Shown: in pieces, positions 8,970 to 20,297 of the stretch
Numbering within the stretch: the stretch's first letter is position 1
How the letters are laid out: each line of letters opens with the position of its first letter
Origin: Lactobacillus sp.
GTDB lineage: Bacteria; Bacillota; Bacilli; Lactobacillales; Lactobacillaceae
NCBI GenBank assembly: GCA_022641965.1
Contig: JALCDX010000001.1
Location: 42,120-106,119 of the forward strand
Length of the DNA stretch: 64,000 nt
Direction of reading: 5' to 3'
The notes under the pieces: generated by a model
What the model was told of the DNA's origin: nothing
The model's input: the letters and a program-made list of their open reading frames with translations, nothing else
The model's database searches: none
Position numbers and translations under genes: made by a program

Positions 8970-9057
8970 TTTGTTTAGCTTTAGAATAAATTTGTTTATT
9001 CTGTTTTGTTCGTTTTTATTCCGACAAAAATTAATTTTTAAAAAGGAGTTACAATTT

Positions 9058-9300
9058 ATGATCTACAAAGTTTTGTACCAAGAAAACAAAATTGTTAACC
9101 CGCGTCGTGAAACCACGAAGACCTTATTTATGGAGGCTGACAACGTGGTCGAAGCACGGACCTTGGTTGAAGACAATACCCCCTACAACATCGAACTGAT
9201 CCAAGAATTGACTGGCAATTCTTTGGAATATGAAAAGGAACACGCTGATTTCAAATTAACCGAGTTCCCAAAAGATAAGAAGTCCAATAGTGAAGATTAA
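9058..9300 (+). CDS. rpoY: RNA polymerase epsilon subunit
   Basis: Small auxiliary RNA polymerase subunit of Firmicutes (DUF1447/YkzG). The 80-residue protein begins [19 protein letters not shown] and continues with the typical [13 protein letters not shown] and [10 protein letters not shown] blocks. The open frame extends far upstream, but the ATG at 9058 with an AAAAGGAG site at 9041-9048 is clearly the start; the upstream residues are an untranslated A/T-rich leader. It overlaps rnjA by 11 bases, the conserved rpoY-rnjA pairing of this phylum. Confidence 0.92.
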   Translation: MIYKVLYQENKIVNPRRETTKTLFMEADNVVEARTLVEDNTPYNIELIQELTGNSLEYEKEHADFKLTEFPKDKKSNSED

Positions 9301-10978
9301 AAATGATGAAGTTGCCATTTACGCCATCGGGGGGTTAGGCGAAATTGGCAAAAACATGTATTGCGTGCAGTTCCAGGATGAAATTATCATTATGGACTGC
9401 GGCATCAAATTCCCAGAAGATGGGATGATGGGGATCAACTACGTTATCTCTGATTACTCATACCTGATTAAAAATCGGTCAAAGATCAAAGCTTTAGTTG
9501 TTTCCCATGGTCATGAGGACCACATTGGCGGTATTCCTTTCCTGCTAGAAAAGATTCCAGAAATTCCAGTTTATGCGACGCCATTCGCCCTAGCTTTAAT
9601 TAAAAGCAAGCTGGAAGAACATGGCATTTTAAACCGAACCGAGTTGCATGAAGAGCAGGAAGATACTGTTTTGCGCTTTAAAAAGCTATCAGTTTCTTTC
9701 TTCAGAACCACCCACTCAATTCCTGATACTTTAGGGATCGCGGTTCACACCCCGCTAGGTGCGGTTTTATTTACAGGTGACTTTAAATTTGACTTAACGC
9801 CAGTCATGAACCAGCCAGCACCCAACTTTAACCGCATGGCTAAGTTAGGCGATGAAGGCGTTTTGGCCTTGCTAGCTGACTCAACTAACGCTGAAGTCAG
9901 TAAATTTACCAAATCAGAACGGTTTGTAGCTAAATCTTTGCACAACATCATCAGCAATATTGATGGTCGAATTATTTTTGCAACGTTTGCTTCCAACTTG
10001 TACCGGGTGTCGACTGCTATTCAAGCAGCCATTGATACTGGCCGCAAAGTAGCTATTTTCGGCCGCTCAATGGAAAACGGCGTCCAAAACGGAATTGATT
10101 TAGGCTATTTGCACGTTCCTGATGATTTAATTGTTGATGCCAAGACTATCAACCATACACCACCAGAAAAAGCGATGATTCTTTGTACCGGGTCACAAGG
10201 CGAGCCTTTAGCTGCCCTTTCGCGCATTGCCAATGGCACTCACCGACAAATTAAGATTCAACCTGGCGATACGGTTATCTTTTCTTCTAACCCAATTCCT
10301 GGCAATACTATTTCTGTCAATAATTTAATCAATAAACTGGATGAAGCTGGTGCCAGCGTAGTTCACGGACGGATCAACAACGTCCATACATCTGGTCACG
10401 GCGGACAAGAAGAATTGCGGCTAATGGTGCGCTTATCAAAGCCGAAGTATATGATTCCTGTGCACGGCGAATACCGGATGCAAGTTATTCATACTCATTT
10501 GGCCCAAGAAGCAGGCGTACCTGCTAAGAATACTTTCGTCCTAGAAAACGGACAGGTTTTGGTTATTTCCGCTAATGGTGCCCGTATTGCTGGCCGCATC
10601 CCAGCCGGTGATGTGTTTGTCGATACTTCAGGTGCTGCCGATGTCGGCAATGTCGTTGTGCGCGACCGGCAAATTTTAGCTGATGATGGAGTAGTAGTCG
10701 TTGTCGCCACTGTTGATTACAAGCATAAGCGAGTATTAGCAGGACCAGACATTCTCAGCCGCGGATTTGTTTACATGCGTGAATCAGGCGATTTAATCAA
10801 TCAAGCCCAAAAGCATGTCTACCACATCCTGCGCTACCAGATGTCTAAATACCAGCATCCGCGTGAAAGCTCTCTGCAACGAGCAATTATCGAAAATCTG
10901 CAAGATTTCTTGTACTCTCGCACAGAAAGACGGCCAATGATTTTAGTTATGATCATTGACAAAAACCAAAAAAAGTAA
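9290..10978 (+). CDS. rnjA: Ribonuclease J1
   Basis: Metallo-beta-lactamase/beta-CASP nuclease with 5'-3' exonuclease and endonuclease activity; it matures 16S rRNA and turns over mRNA. The metal motif [10 protein letters not shown] is at residues 72-81, further ligands lie in the THSIPDTLG and FTGDFKFD regions, and the beta-CASP part includes GSQGEP and [11 protein letters not shown]. Length 562 aa matches RNase J1. The start is GTG at 9290, inside the end of rpoY, and only weakly preceded by a ribosome binding site, so translation may be coupled to rpoY. Confidence 0.95.
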   Translation: MKIKNDEVAIYAIGGLGEIGKNMYCVQFQDEIIIMDCGIKFPEDGMMGINYVISDYSYLIKNRSKIKALVVSHGHEDHIGGIPFLLEKIPEIPVYATPFALALIKSKLEEHGILNRTELHEEQEDTVLRFKKLSVSFFRTTHSIPDTLGIAVHTPLGAVLFTGDFKFDLTPVMNQPAPNFNRMAKLGDEGVLALLADSTNAEVSKFTKSERFVAKSLHNIISNIDGRIIFATFASNLYRVSTAIQAAIDTGRKVAIFGRSMENGVQNGIDLGYLHVPDDLIVDAKTINHTPPEKAMILCTGSQGEPLAALSRIANGTHRQIKIQPGDTVIFSSNPIPGNTISVNNLINKLDEAGASVVHGRINNVHTSGHGGQEELRLMVRLSKPKYMIPVHGEYRMQVIHTHLAQEAGVPAKNTFVLENGQVLVISANGARIAGRIPAGDVFVDTSGAADVGNVVVRDRQILADDGVVVVVATVDYKHKRVLAGPDILSRGFVYMRESGDLINQAQKHVYHILRYQMSKYQHPRESSLQRAIIENLQDFLYSRTERRPMILVMIIDKNQKK

Positions 10979-10998
10979 AATATTAACGAACAAATTTA

Positions 10999-11028
10999 AA
11001 AATCCTCCCTTTGCTAGGAGGATTTTTT
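10999..11028 (+). terminator. Intrinsic terminator after rnjA
   Basis: Perfect AATCCTCC / GGAGGATT stem (11001-11008, 11017-11024) with an 8-base loop and a T6 run. The hairpin ends only 15 bases before the dagK ATG. Confidence 0.85.
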
Positions 11029-11039
11029 AAGAGAAGCCT

Positions 11040-11957
11040 ATGAGAGTACATTTATTAGTTAATTTGCTAGCTGGATCTGGCCGGGCTAGAAAAGCATTTG
11101 AAAAAACCGAACGGCTACTAGCGGCTAGCCAAATCCCCTATTCTGTCAAAATTTCCAATTATGCTGGCGAAATGGTATCAATGGCGCAAGTCACTAGTGA
11201 CTTATTGATTGACCGGCCAGATGAGCACTTGGTTGTAATTGGTGGTGATGGTTCTTTAAACCAGGCCCTGAATGGCGTTAAATTATCAAAAAATCCCGAT
11301 CAACCGATTTGCTATTTGCCATCCGGCACCGGTAATGATTTTGCTCGGGGAGCCAATCTCAGCACTGAACCGGCCAGAATAGTGGCTGCCCTGCAAACGC
11401 CGCGGGTACAGCCTACTGATTGCATCTATTACGAAAATTTAAAAACCGGCACCAGCGGTTATTTTGTCAATAATCTGGGCATTGGCTTTGATGCTTATGT
11501 AGTGCAAAAAAGCAATCACTCACCACTGAAAAAAGAATTAGGGCACCTGATTTATGGTGTCAACGTGCTGTCAGCTTTGAAACACCAGCATACCTTCCCA
11601 GTCAAGGTCATCGAAAATGGCCACAGTCATGAGTTTGATGACGCTTTTTTGCTCACAACGACCAATCACCCCTTCTTTGGCGGCGGCGTGAGGATTTTGC
11701 CGCAGACCAATCCCTTTAATCGTAAAATTGCCGTCATCGTGATTCAAAAACCTAAGGCTGGCATGTTTATGCGTGCTGCCGGGCATTTAGTGACAGATGG
11801 GCAGCATGTTAAATATCCATTCTTCCACTACTATTTTGCCGATGAAGTGCAAGTTGCCAATGGCAAACATGAATTCGGACAACTGGATGGCGAAGAATTA
11901 GGACAGCATGCTTTCGAGTTCAAATTCAAGATCAGCAAATTCAATTTGTTAGTTTAG
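11040..11957 (+). CDS. dagK: Diacylglycerol kinase-family lipid kinase (DagK/YegS type)
   Basis: Cytosolic lipid kinase that phosphorylates diacylglycerol, recycling it to phosphatidic acid after lipoteichoic acid synthesis. It has the DAGK catalytic-domain motifs: VNLLAGSGRA near the N-terminus, GGDGSLNQ (68-75) and the nucleotide-binding PSGTGNDFARG (94-104). Length 305 aa is typical. The ATG is preceded by a weak GAGAAG site squeezed directly behind the rnjA terminator, so expression probably depends on read-through. A different lipid substrate cannot be excluded; the family is certain, the exact substrate less so. Confidence 0.87.
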   Translation: MRVHLLVNLLAGSGRARKAFEKTERLLAASQIPYSVKISNYAGEMVSMAQVTSDLLIDRPDEHLVVIGGDGSLNQALNGVKLSKNPDQPICYLPSGTGNDFARGANLSTEPARIVAALQTPRVQPTDCIYYENLKTGTSGYFVNNLGIGFDAYVVQKSNHSPLKKELGHLIYGVNVLSALKHQHTFPVKVIENGHSHEFDDAFLLTTTNHPFFGGGVRILPQTNPFNRKIAVIVIQKPKAGMFMRAAGHLVTDGQHVKYPFFHYYFADEVQVANGKHEFGQLDGEELGQHAFEFKFKISKFNLLV

Positions 11958-11966
11958 TTTTTTATT

Positions 11967-11996
11967 AAGCCTAGCGTCAATTGACGCTAGGCTTTT
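11967..11996 (+). terminator. Intrinsic terminator after dagK
   Basis: Perfect 28-base palindrome (11967-11994; arms AAGCCTAGCGTCAA / TTGACGCTAGGCTT), followed by a short T-run. It lies 10 bases after the dagK stop. Confidence 0.8.
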
Positions 11997-12061
11997 GCTT
12001 TCGCGCCATAAATATCGAATAATAATTTTAAGACAATCCGATCTTTCTAAAGGAGCAAGCA

Positions 12062-12766
12062 ATGACTGCTTATATTGAGGTCAAACACAATACCAAAATC
12101 TACCATTCTGGCAATGAAACTATCTATGCCAATCATGATGTTTCTTTTCAAGTTCAGCGCGGACAACTCGTCATCATTTTAGGCGAATCCGGAGCTGGCA
12201 AATCGACTTTGTTAAACATCCTGGGCGGAATGGACAACAATACTAGTGGTGATGTCATTATCGATGGAAAAAATATCGCTAAAATGAATAAACATCAGCT
12301 AACTGCCTATCGGCGGCTAGACATTGGCTTTGTATTTCAATTTTACAATTTAATTCCTAACTTAACTGCAAAAGAAAATGTTGAACTGGCAGCTGAAATT
12401 GTCCCTCATCCACTTCCTGCAACGGAAGCTTTAGCAAAAGTCGGACTTAGCCAGCGGTCAAATAATTTTCCTGCTCAATTATCCGGCGGCGAGCAGCAAC
12501 GGGTAGCAATTGCGCGGGCAATTGCCAAACGTCCCAAATTGCTGCTTTGCGATGAACCTACAGGGGCTCTAGATTATCTAACAGGCAAAAGAATTCTCCA
12601 GCTTTTGCAAGACATGAGCAGACAAGAACAAGCAACCGTTATCATCGTTACGCATAATTCGGCTATTGCTCCAATTGCCGACCAAGTTATTCGCATGCAT
12701 GATCGCTCTGTGCAAATGCAGCACACCAACTCGCAGCCAGCTAGCATTGCTGATTTAGAATGGTAG
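12062..12766 (+). CDS. ABC transporter ATP-binding protein (MacB/LolD-like)
   Basis: Cytoplasmic ATPase of a MacB-type (type VII) exporter or mechanotransmission system. Walker [10 protein letters not shown] (41-49), signature LSGGEQQR (140-147), Walker B LLLCDEPT (160-167) and the H-loop VTHN are intact, and the family-typical [12 protein letters not shown] is present. Length 234 aa is normal. An AAAGGAG site precedes the ATG. The permease gene follows immediately (TAG then GTG), but it is broken, so this ATPase may have lost its partner. Substrate unknown; such pairs handle peptides, lipoproteins or antibiotics. Confidence 0.92.
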   Translation: MTAYIEVKHNTKIYHSGNETIYANHDVSFQVQRGQLVIILGESGAGKSTLLNILGGMDNNTSGDVIIDGKNIAKMNKHQLTAYRRLDIGFVFQFYNLIPNLTAKENVELAAEIVPHPLPATEALAKVGLSQRSNNFPAQLSGGEQQRVAIARAIAKRPKLLLCDEPTGALDYLTGKRILQLLQDMSRQEQATVIIVTHNSAIAPIADQVIRMHDRSVQMQHTNSQPASIADLEW

Positions 12767-14527
12767 GTGACTAGCCTGCAGGCAAAAATGCTGTGGAAAG
12801 ATGCTGGACAAGCAATTCTGCACTCTCTTGGCCGTTACCTAGCGATCATCGCTTTAATTGCTTTAGGCACCTTTTCCTATGTTGGCTTGAAAATGGCTGG
12901 GCCTGACATGAGGACAACCGGCCGTGATTTTTTTACTGCCCATCATATAGCTGATTTAACTGTGACTGCCAATATTGGATTGGATACACAAGACAAACAA
13001 AGCATTAGTAATTTTTACGGCATCAAAAGTGCGGAATACGGTTATTTTCAAGACACCACAGTCAAAGGCACAAACACCACGCTACGTATTTTTTCCGCGC
13101 CTAAACAACTATCCAGCTATGCAGTTATTAAAGGCCGCCTGCCCCGCAAGCAAAACGAAATTGCCCTATCCTATTTGCTAGCCAATAACTTTAAACTAAA
13201 TCAGCAGATTCAGCTGCAGCAGGCTAGCTATTTAAAAAAACGAAATTTTAAAATTGTTGGTTTTGTTAAATCTAGCGAATACTTAGATAAAAAGCAGATT
13301 GGGCAAACTAAATTAGGCAATGGCCAATTAACCGGCATTGCAGTTGCTGACATCACCGCTTTCAACTCCCCTGTTCATCAAATTTGCCGGTTAACTTTTA
13401 AAAACACAAGTGGGCTAAGTCCTTTCAGCAAGAGCTATCGCAATCGTTCTTACCACAATCGGCAGCGATTGCAAAAAAAGCTTGACCGGCTTGCTAAAGC
13501 AAAAGCCATTAAACTGCAGCGGGCAATGCAACTGCAGAATTTAAACCGTCAGTTTGCTTATCCGCACTATACGGTTAGCAGCCGTGAAGACAACCTGGGC
13601 TACGCAACTTATCGAGCCGATTCTGAAAAAGTCGAAATTTTAGCTAGCGTGTTCCCAGTTTTTCTTTATGCAGTGGCTGCTCTAGTGTGTTTGTCAACCA
13701 TGACTCGCTTCGTGGAAGAAGAACGCATCAAAATTGGCACCTTGAAGGCCCTGGGTTATAGCAATGCTGCTGTCGGCTTAAAATTCACCTTATACAGTAC
13801 TAGTGCTGCCCTCTTGGGAGTACTGCTGGGAGCATGTCTTGGCTATACTTTTTTGCCAAGCATGATCATTAAGGCCTATTTGTCTAATTCGACGCTAGGT
13901 ACTAATTTTGAATTAAATTTTGCTTGGCGGCCGCTTCTGATTTCACTGGCAGTTGCCCTGGGATCGACCACAATCGTAACTTGGCTGACGCTTTCGACTA
14001 CTTTAAGACAGCGTCCAGCGGCTTTGCTGCTGCCTAAGCCGCCTAAAAATGGGGCACGTATTTTATTAGAGCGCATTACCCATCTATGGAAGCGCCTCTC
14101 TTTCTCAGCCAAAGTTACAGCTCGGAATGCTGTTCGCTACAAGAGCCGCATGCTCATGACCATTCTAGGCGTAGCAGGTTGTACCGGTCTGCTAGTCATG
14201 GGTTTTGGCATCCGCGATTCTTTACAGGGAATTGGTCAAATTCAATATAATCAAATTGAAAAAAATGATCTAATTGCTTTGCAGCAGCCGGCCGCCAGTC
14301 AATCGCAAACACATGCTCTCCAAAGCTTTTTAAAAGGTTCCGCCATTAAAAACAGCTTGCCTATTCACTATGAGCAGCTATCAAAACACCAGTCAAAAAC
14401 TGGAGCTACTCAAGCTGTAACCATGATCGTCCCTCAAAAGCCACAAGATCTGCGGCAGTTTATTAATTTGCGGCAGCGATCCAATCATCAACAGTTAACT
14501 TTGCCAAAAAATGGAGCGGTTATTTGA
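12767..14527 (+). pseudogene. FtsX-like ABC permease, N-terminal fragment (frame broken)
   Basis: First 586 residues of a large FtsX/MacB-type permease. It has an N-terminal span (YLAIIALIALGTFSYVGL), an extracellular domain, a complete first FtsX core (residues ~285-415, with the EEERIKIGTLKALGYS loop), and the span opening the second half (ARNAVRYKSRMLMTILGVAG). It stops at 14525-14527 after KNGAVI. In full-length homologues this point is followed by an extracellular stretch of several dozen residues before the second FtsX core; here that stretch is missing and the remainder continues in another frame. The GTG start directly abuts the ATPase stop. Probably non-functional, or a split permease. 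Confidence 0.75.
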
Positions 14528-15051
14528 TCACGATGCAATCTCATCAGCAAATTGATAGCTGCAGCAGACAACTAATTAAACTAGCCGGAGTACAAACAAT
14601 CATTGCCAATTCTGCGAACCGTCAATTTCTAAATTCATACACCAAGAGCATTGATTTGGTGATTGTTATCTTAATCTTAATAGCTGCTTTACTAGCTGTC
14701 GTTGTGATTTACAACTTAACAAATATTAATGTCGCCGAGCGTGTGCGAGAGTTATCTACGATCAAAGTACTCGGCTTTTACGACCGAGAAGTTACTTTAT
14801 ACATCTATCGCGAAACGATTGTGCTCTCTTTAATCGGCATCCTGGTAGGTTTCATTTTTGGATGGTGGCTGCATCAATTCATTATTCTGAATTTGCCACC
14901 TGATCAGGCTATGTTTGATCCCGGCATGCATCCGCTAAACTTTTTGCTATCAGCTGCAATCCCCGCCATCATTACTGGTCTGATGGCCATTTGGGTTCAT
15001 CAGCATTTGAAGAAGATCAACATGCTCGATGCTTTAGCTTCATTAGATTAA
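14524..15051 (+). pseudogene. FtsX-like ABC permease, C-terminal fragment (shifted frame)
   Basis: Last 175 residues of the permease, in the -1 frame relative to the upstream part. It contains the second FtsX core: SIDLVIVILILIAALLAVVV, the YNLTNINVAERVRELSTIKV loop, GILVGFIFGWW and a final span near AAIPAIITGLMAIW. A TTG at 14524 overlaps the upstream TGA as TTGA and could in principle restart translation, but no strong ribosome binding site precedes it. The loss of the extracellular segment argues for a deletion rather than a programmed shift. The C-terminus (NMLDALASLD) looks intact and a terminator follows. Confidence 0.75.
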
Positions 15052-15061
15052 CGACAGTAAA

Positions 15062-15089
15062 AAAAAGAGGCTGTTATGCCTCTTCTTTT
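15062..15089. terminator. Bidirectional terminator between ABC locus and recD2
   Basis: Stem AAGAGGC / GCCTCTT (15065-15071, 15078-15084) with T-runs on both strands. It serves the plus-strand permease locus and, on the minus strand, overlaps the last codons and stop of recD2. Confidence 0.8.
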
Positions 15090-17395
15090 TGGTGGCTCAA
15101 TTTTATACCATCCATTCCAATCATGGGATCGATTGTTCCAGCTTTAATTTTAGCTGGCGTTAAAACATAAGCTTCATCGTCAGCCGTCTCCTCTGCGGGC
15201 TCAGCCTGCAAAAGCCGCCGAATTTGAGCTACTAATCCAGTTTGTCTAGCATTGCCAGGCGTTTTAACTGCTAAAGCAAACGCTTGTGGATCCCCGACCA
15301 AGACCAAAATTTGCTCTGCTCGGGTAATGCCCGTGTACAACAAATTGCGGCGCAGCATGATGTAATTTTGCATGGTTAAAGCCAAAATCACCACTGGAAA
15401 TTCTGATCCTTGCGCCTTATGAATCGTAATGGCATAAGCATGAGTTATGTCAAACAGATCATTTTTGCTTAAGCTAACCTGCCGACCATCAAAATCGACA
15501 GTCGCGGTTTCTTGCTTATTCTCGGGTTGCAAACCAATGATTTGGCCAATTTGGCCATTATAAATATCTTTTGTCGGATTATTTTGCAGCTGTAAAACCC
15601 TATCACCGATCCAAAAAGTTTCGTCATGAACTTCCACCGATTTAGCATCGGCTTTAACCGGATTCATAATCGCTCTTAACTCACGATTCAGTTTAATAAT
15701 GCCACCTGGGCCGCGGTACATCGCTGTTAGTACTTGCAAATCACCTTTTTGAAACTTTTTGAGGGCAATTTTGATAATTTTACCAATCGCATCTTCGACT
15801 TGCTCAGGGCGCGCAGGAATGAACGAATAATTAGCCGTTTTTTGAAACATCGCAGCGGTTTCTTCGCCTCGATTAACCGCATGGGCTAAAGAAATAATGC
15901 TTGAATCATTCTCTTGTCGGTGAATTTTGGTTAACTTAGTTGTTGGAAATGCTCCGGTTCTAATGAGATCAGCAAAGACATTACCTGGTCCAACTGAAGG
16001 CAGCTGATCTTGGTCGCCAACAAAGACAATATGCTTGGTCCCAGCAATAGCTGACAGGAGCTGCTTGAATAAGAACATGTCAACCATCGACATTTCATCA
16101 ACGATCAAGATTTCTCCATTTAATTCATTCAAGTCTTCCGCCGCTGTCTCGCCAATTCCTAAGCCCAGCAAACGGTGAATCGTTTGGGCATTTAAACCTG
16201 TGACTTCGCTCATCCGCTTAGCTGCCCTGCCAGTAGGTGCAGCCAGCAAAAATGGTGAATCTTCACTATACAAAACAGCACTAGGAATTTCAGCTAATTT
16301 ACGCAAGCATTGCAAAATTCCATTAATGATCGTCGTCTTCCCGGTCCCCGGACCACCAGTAATAATAGAAATTGGGTGCGTCAAAGCATTAATGATTGCT
16401 TGCTGTTGAGTAGGATCATACTCAATTTGCTGGGCTGAGGTTAAATCAGCCAAGGCATTTTTAATTTGCTTAGAGCTATACTCGGCCTGATCAGCTCTAG
16501 CAGTCTGTAGACGCTGCAGCTGCCGAGCAATGTCTTGTTCGGTTTGAAAAGAGTTAGCTAAAAATATTAGTCGATCCTGGACAACTATTTGACCCTGTTC
16601 TTGCAAATGATTGATTGCAGCAGCTAGCTGTTCAAAGTCATCCATGTCCAGCAAGTCCGCTGCTGCTTGCAGCAATTCGCGATCTGCCAGACAAGTGTTG
16701 CCGTCTTCCAGTAAATTTTTGCGCAAAACCTGTTTAATTGCTCCACCGATCCTCCGCTGATCTGTCAGTCCGATTTGCAGATCTTGCCCAATTCGGTCAG
16801 CCGTTGCGAAGCCATAACCTGGAATTTTACCTACTGCTTCATATGGATCGGCTTTGATTTTAGTCAAAGCATCCCCATGATATTCATGATAAAACTGTTC
16901 ACTAACCCGCTTGTTCAAACCTAACCGTGCTAATTTGAGCATCAGTTCCGAATAAGAGTCCATTTGCGACAAGCCCGTCAGCAAACTATCTTTTTGACGC
17001 CGTGTTAAGGACAAAGTCGCGATTTTGGCTGGATTTTCTTTCAAAATCGATAAAGCATCCAGGCCAAGTTCAGCAATGATTTTTTCAGCAGCCTTTTGCC
17101 CAATTCCAGGAAATTTTTTCCCGCTTAAATAAGACTTCAAACTGCCCTCTTCTCGTGGCAGCACTGCCTGGTAGCTGCTGGCTTTAAATTGCCAGCCGAA
17201 TTTTTCATGCAGAACCAGTTGACCTTGAAACCGAAAAGTATCCCCAGCCTTAATTTCGGCAAAACTGCCAGTCACGCGAATAGAATCGCGATCGTATTTT
17301 GGCAGACTGCCAATAATTTTTACGTCAATAATTTTGAACTGATCAGAACTGCTTTCAAAGACTAGATCTACCACTTGTCCAGTTAATTCGGTCAT
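15074..17395 (-). CDS. recD2: ATP-dependent RecD2-type DNA helicase
   Basis: Superfamily 1B 5'-3' helicase acting in DNA repair and replication-fork maintenance in bacteria that lack RecBC. It has an N-terminal OB-like domain, tandem helix-hairpin-helix segments (KFPGIGQKAAEKI near 95-107, GKIPGYGFATADRIG near 189-203), Walker A GGPGTGKTT (347-355), Walker B ILIVDEMSMVD, GDQDQLPSVGPG and the C-terminal motif VI region YTGITRAEQ. Length 773 aa is within the family range. The start overlaps the stop of the upstream TPR gene by 4 bases. The gene ends inside the shared terminator. Confidence 0.94.
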   Translation of the reverse strand: MTELTGQVVDLVFESSSDQFKIIDVKIIGSLPKYDRDSIRVTGSFAEIKAGDTFRFQGQLVLHEKFGWQFKASSYQAVLPREEGSLKSYLSGKKFPGIGQKAAEKIIAELGLDALSILKENPAKIATLSLTRRQKDSLLTGLSQMDSYSELMLKLARLGLNKRVSEQFYHEYHGDALTKIKADPYEAVGKIPGYGFATADRIGQDLQIGLTDQRRIGGAIKQVLRKNLLEDGNTCLADRELLQAAADLLDMDDFEQLAAAINHLQEQGQIVVQDRLIFLANSFQTEQDIARQLQRLQTARADQAEYSSKQIKNALADLTSAQQIEYDPTQQQAIINALTHPISIITGGPGTGKTTIINGILQCLRKLAEIPSAVLYSEDSPFLLAAPTGRAAKRMSEVTGLNAQTIHRLLGLGIGETAAEDLNELNGEILIVDEMSMVDMFLFKQLLSAIAGTKHIVFVGDQDQLPSVGPGNVFADLIRTGAFPTTKLTKIHRQENDSSIISLAHAVNRGEETAAMFQKTANYSFIPARPEQVEDAIGKIIKIALKKFQKGDLQVLTAMYRGPGGIIKLNRELRAIMNPVKADAKSVEVHDETFWIGDRVLQLQNNPTKDIYNGQIGQIIGLQPENKQETATVDFDGRQVSLSKNDLFDITHAYAITIHKAQGSEFPVVILALTMQNYIMLRRNLLYTGITRAEQILVLVGDPQAFALAVKTPGNARQTGLVAQIRRLLQAEPAEETADDEAYVLTPAKIKAGTIDPMIGMDGIKLSHQKEEA

Positions 17396-18045
17396 GGCTG
17401 CTGCTCCTGCTTGCTCTTAACCGCCTGAATGATCGTCTGATATTGTTGCAGTGCCCGCTGGTAATACTTGGCATCAAGCTGTTTGCTATGCTGCCAAGCA
17501 GCCTCTGCTTGCACGCGATCAGCCGGAAGAAGTGCTACTCCTAGCAAGAACCATACTTTTGCCGTTCGCTGGGTCGGCGCAATCTTTGCAAAGCTGCTGC
17601 TGGCTTGTTTAGTGTCACCAAGATTTAACCACAAATCGCCAAGCAGTTCCCAAGTCCGGTCATCAGGCTGCTTAATCGTCAAGGCATAGGCTAAGCCCCG
17701 TTCTGGCTGACCCAATTTCAAAAATACCAGTGCTTTTTGATATAAAGCAGGATCAGTGTTAGGAAGCTCATCCAAAATTGCCAGTGCCTGTTTAAATTCT
17801 CCTTGCATATAGTAGCAAATCGCTAAATTGTACAAGAGTTCGCGGGGCTTTTTAACCAAATGCTGGGCTTGCTCTAGTAGCTGCTGTGCTTGCTGGGCAC
17901 TGCCCTGCTCAAGCAAATAGGTTGACAACTGCAGATAATTATTGATTTCTTGCGGATGCGCATCAATTGCTTGCACCAGCAAATGAATTGCTTTGTCTGT
18001 TTGACCAGCCTGGTAGAGCTGATCGATTTTCCGATTAAGTGCCAT
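17392..18045 (-). CDS. TPR-repeat protein
   Basis: Soluble 217-residue protein built from tetratricopeptide-like helical repeats (for example AIHLLVQAIDAHPQEINNYL, then QQAQQLLEQAQHLVKKPREL, then AYALTIKQPDDRTWELLGDL with WLNLGDTKQASSSFAKIAP). No signal peptide or enzymatic motif. The gene sits between gpmB and recD2 with a 1-base TAATG overlap upstream and a 4-base overlap downstream, an arrangement common in lactobacilli. Probably a protein-interaction scaffold; its partner is unknown. Confidence 0.83.
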   Translation of the reverse strand: MALNRKIDQLYQAGQTDKAIHLLVQAIDAHPQEINNYLQLSTYLLEQGSAQQAQQLLEQAQHLVKKPRELLYNLAICYYMQGEFKQALAILDELPNTDPALYQKALVFLKLGQPERGLAYALTIKQPDDRTWELLGDLWLNLGDTKQASSSFAKIAPTQRTAKVWFLLGVALLPADRVQAEAAWQHSKQLDAKYYQRALQQYQTIIQAVKSKQEQQP

Positions 18046-18704
18046 TATAGTAAATCCGTGGCCGACAATTTGCGGCCCAAATAATCCGTCTTATTCCATA
18101 CTACTTTCTGAAAGCTGCGGCCTTGATCAGTCGTTGATAAAATGGTCAGGCTGGTATTGCCTAACCCGCCATGTTTGCGCAGATCTGCCAATGGGTAGCC
18201 AAGCAGTCCTCCCATAATTGCGCACAGCGCCGCCCCATGACTGACCGCCAGCACTTTGTCGTCTTGATTAGGGAACTTGCTAGCAACTGACTGAGCAAAG
18301 CTTTTTCCGCGAGCAATGATGTGCGGGTAAGATTCACCGGATAGTTCTGTTGGATCATATTTATCAGGTGCATCCCAAAAGTTCTTAACCTGGACTGGAT
18401 ACTTTTCGGCGGCAGCCTTAAAGGTCATCCCCTCCAGTTTGCCTAAATTAAACTCACGCAATCGTTCATCCTTAATGACAGGCAATTGACTGCCCATTGC
18501 ATCGCGAATACCGCAGGCAGTTTGGTAGGCACGTGTTAACGGACTAGCGTAAATTGCTGAAAATTTAGTGCCACGCAGATAGTTGCCAAGCTTCTTAATA
18601 TCAGCTAAGCTTTGCGGCAATAGTGGCGAATCGCCATGACCGCCTTGAAAGCGTCCAGCTAGGTTCCACTCTGTCTTGCCATGACGCACAAAATAAATTT
18701 CCAT
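18045..18704 (-). CDS. Histidine phosphatase family protein (phosphoglycerate mutase-like)
   Basis: Cytoplasmic phosphatase of the histidine acid phosphatase/dPGM superfamily. The catalytic RHG motif is at residues 8-10 (YFVRHGKTEWN), the second basic and acidic residues lie in YASPLTRAYQTA and LREFNLGKLEGM, and the second catalytic His in AVSHGAAL. At 219 aa it fits the GpmB/PhoE-like branch rather than glycolytic GpmA (~230 aa with a different insert), so a broad phosphatase is more likely than the glycolytic enzyme. A good AGAAGGAG site precedes the ATG. The mnmA terminator lies 37 bases upstream. Confidence 0.87.
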   Translation of the reverse strand: MEIYFVRHGKTEWNLAGRFQGGHGDSPLLPQSLADIKKLGNYLRGTKFSAIYASPLTRAYQTACGIRDAMGSQLPVIKDERLREFNLGKLEGMTFKAAAEKYPVQVKNFWDAPDKYDPTELSGESYPHIIARGKSFAQSVASKFPNQDDKVLAVSHGAALCAIMGGLLGYPLADLRKHGGLGNTSLTILSTTDQGRSFQKVVWNKTDYLGRKLSATDLL

Positions 18705-18735
18705 GCCTTCTCCTTCTTTCTGCCACTAATCATAA

Positions 18736-18763
18736 CAAAAAAACTAGTGCTTTCGCACTAGTT
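18736..18763 (-). terminator. Intrinsic terminator after mnmA
   Basis: Perfect 9-bp stem AACTAGTGC / GCACTAGTT capped by a GAAA tetraloop on the minus strand and followed by a T7 run. It lies 10 bases after the mnmA stop and separates mnmA from the downstream phosphatase, TPR and recD2 genes. Confidence 0.88.
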
Positions 18764-18773
18764 AAAACAATTG

Positions 18774-19907
<1,134 letters not shown>

Positions 19908-20249
19908 TCAATCCTTTACCTCAGTCAGAATTTTTCGCTCGATTAAATCTTTTAGAATATAGTTCAGCAATTCCACAGTCGGTGCTAATTGCTTATTTTT
20001 GAAAATATTGACCTTTTGCAAACCATTACGATCAGTTACAACCATTGTCAATGTTTCCATATCTGCCCGCAGAGTGATCTTCAGCTTGGTCGGTGCATTA
20101 TATGGTGAATCATTGTAGAGCTGATGCTCATACACATAATTGCCCCGCTGAGTTTGTTTAAAACCAGCATCAATCAACGCGTATTTTTTCAAATCCGCAT
20201 TAACCATAAATTGCCGATTATCGCCGTTAATTTTCACTTTGTTAGCCAT
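19908..20249 (-). CDS. DUF1831 family protein
   Basis: Soluble 113-residue protein of the DUF1831 family, known from lactobacilli and relatives. It is mixed alpha/beta with a basic N-terminus (MANKVKINGDNRQFMVNADL) and a conserved TLRADMETLTMVVTDRNG block; no cysteine and no catalytic motif is visible. It lies between a cysteine desulfurase and mnmA, 6 bases from mnmA, so a role in the sulfur relay to tRNA is an attractive guess but unproven. Confidence 0.82.
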   Translation of the reverse strand: MANKVKINGDNRQFMVNADLKKYALIDAGFKQTQRGNYVYEHQLYNDSPYNAPTKLKITLRADMETLTMVVTDRNGLQKVNIFKNKQLAPTVELLNYILKDLIERKILTEVKD

Positions 20250-20297
20250 TTTCGAGCCTCACTAACTAATAATAAGTAAACAACTTGCCAAAAGCAA

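Noticed and set aside
8779-9057. In-frame upstream extension of rpoY (to 173 codons)
   Set aside because: The extension is A/T-rich, overlaps the end of def and the def terminator, and holds the rpoY promoter; the ATG at 9058 has a clear AAAAGGAG site and gives the normal family length.
14500-14530. Programmed -1 frameshift in the ABC permease
   Set aside because: No classical slippery heptamer or downstream stem is visible at the junction and a family segment is missing, so mutation is more likely than recoding.
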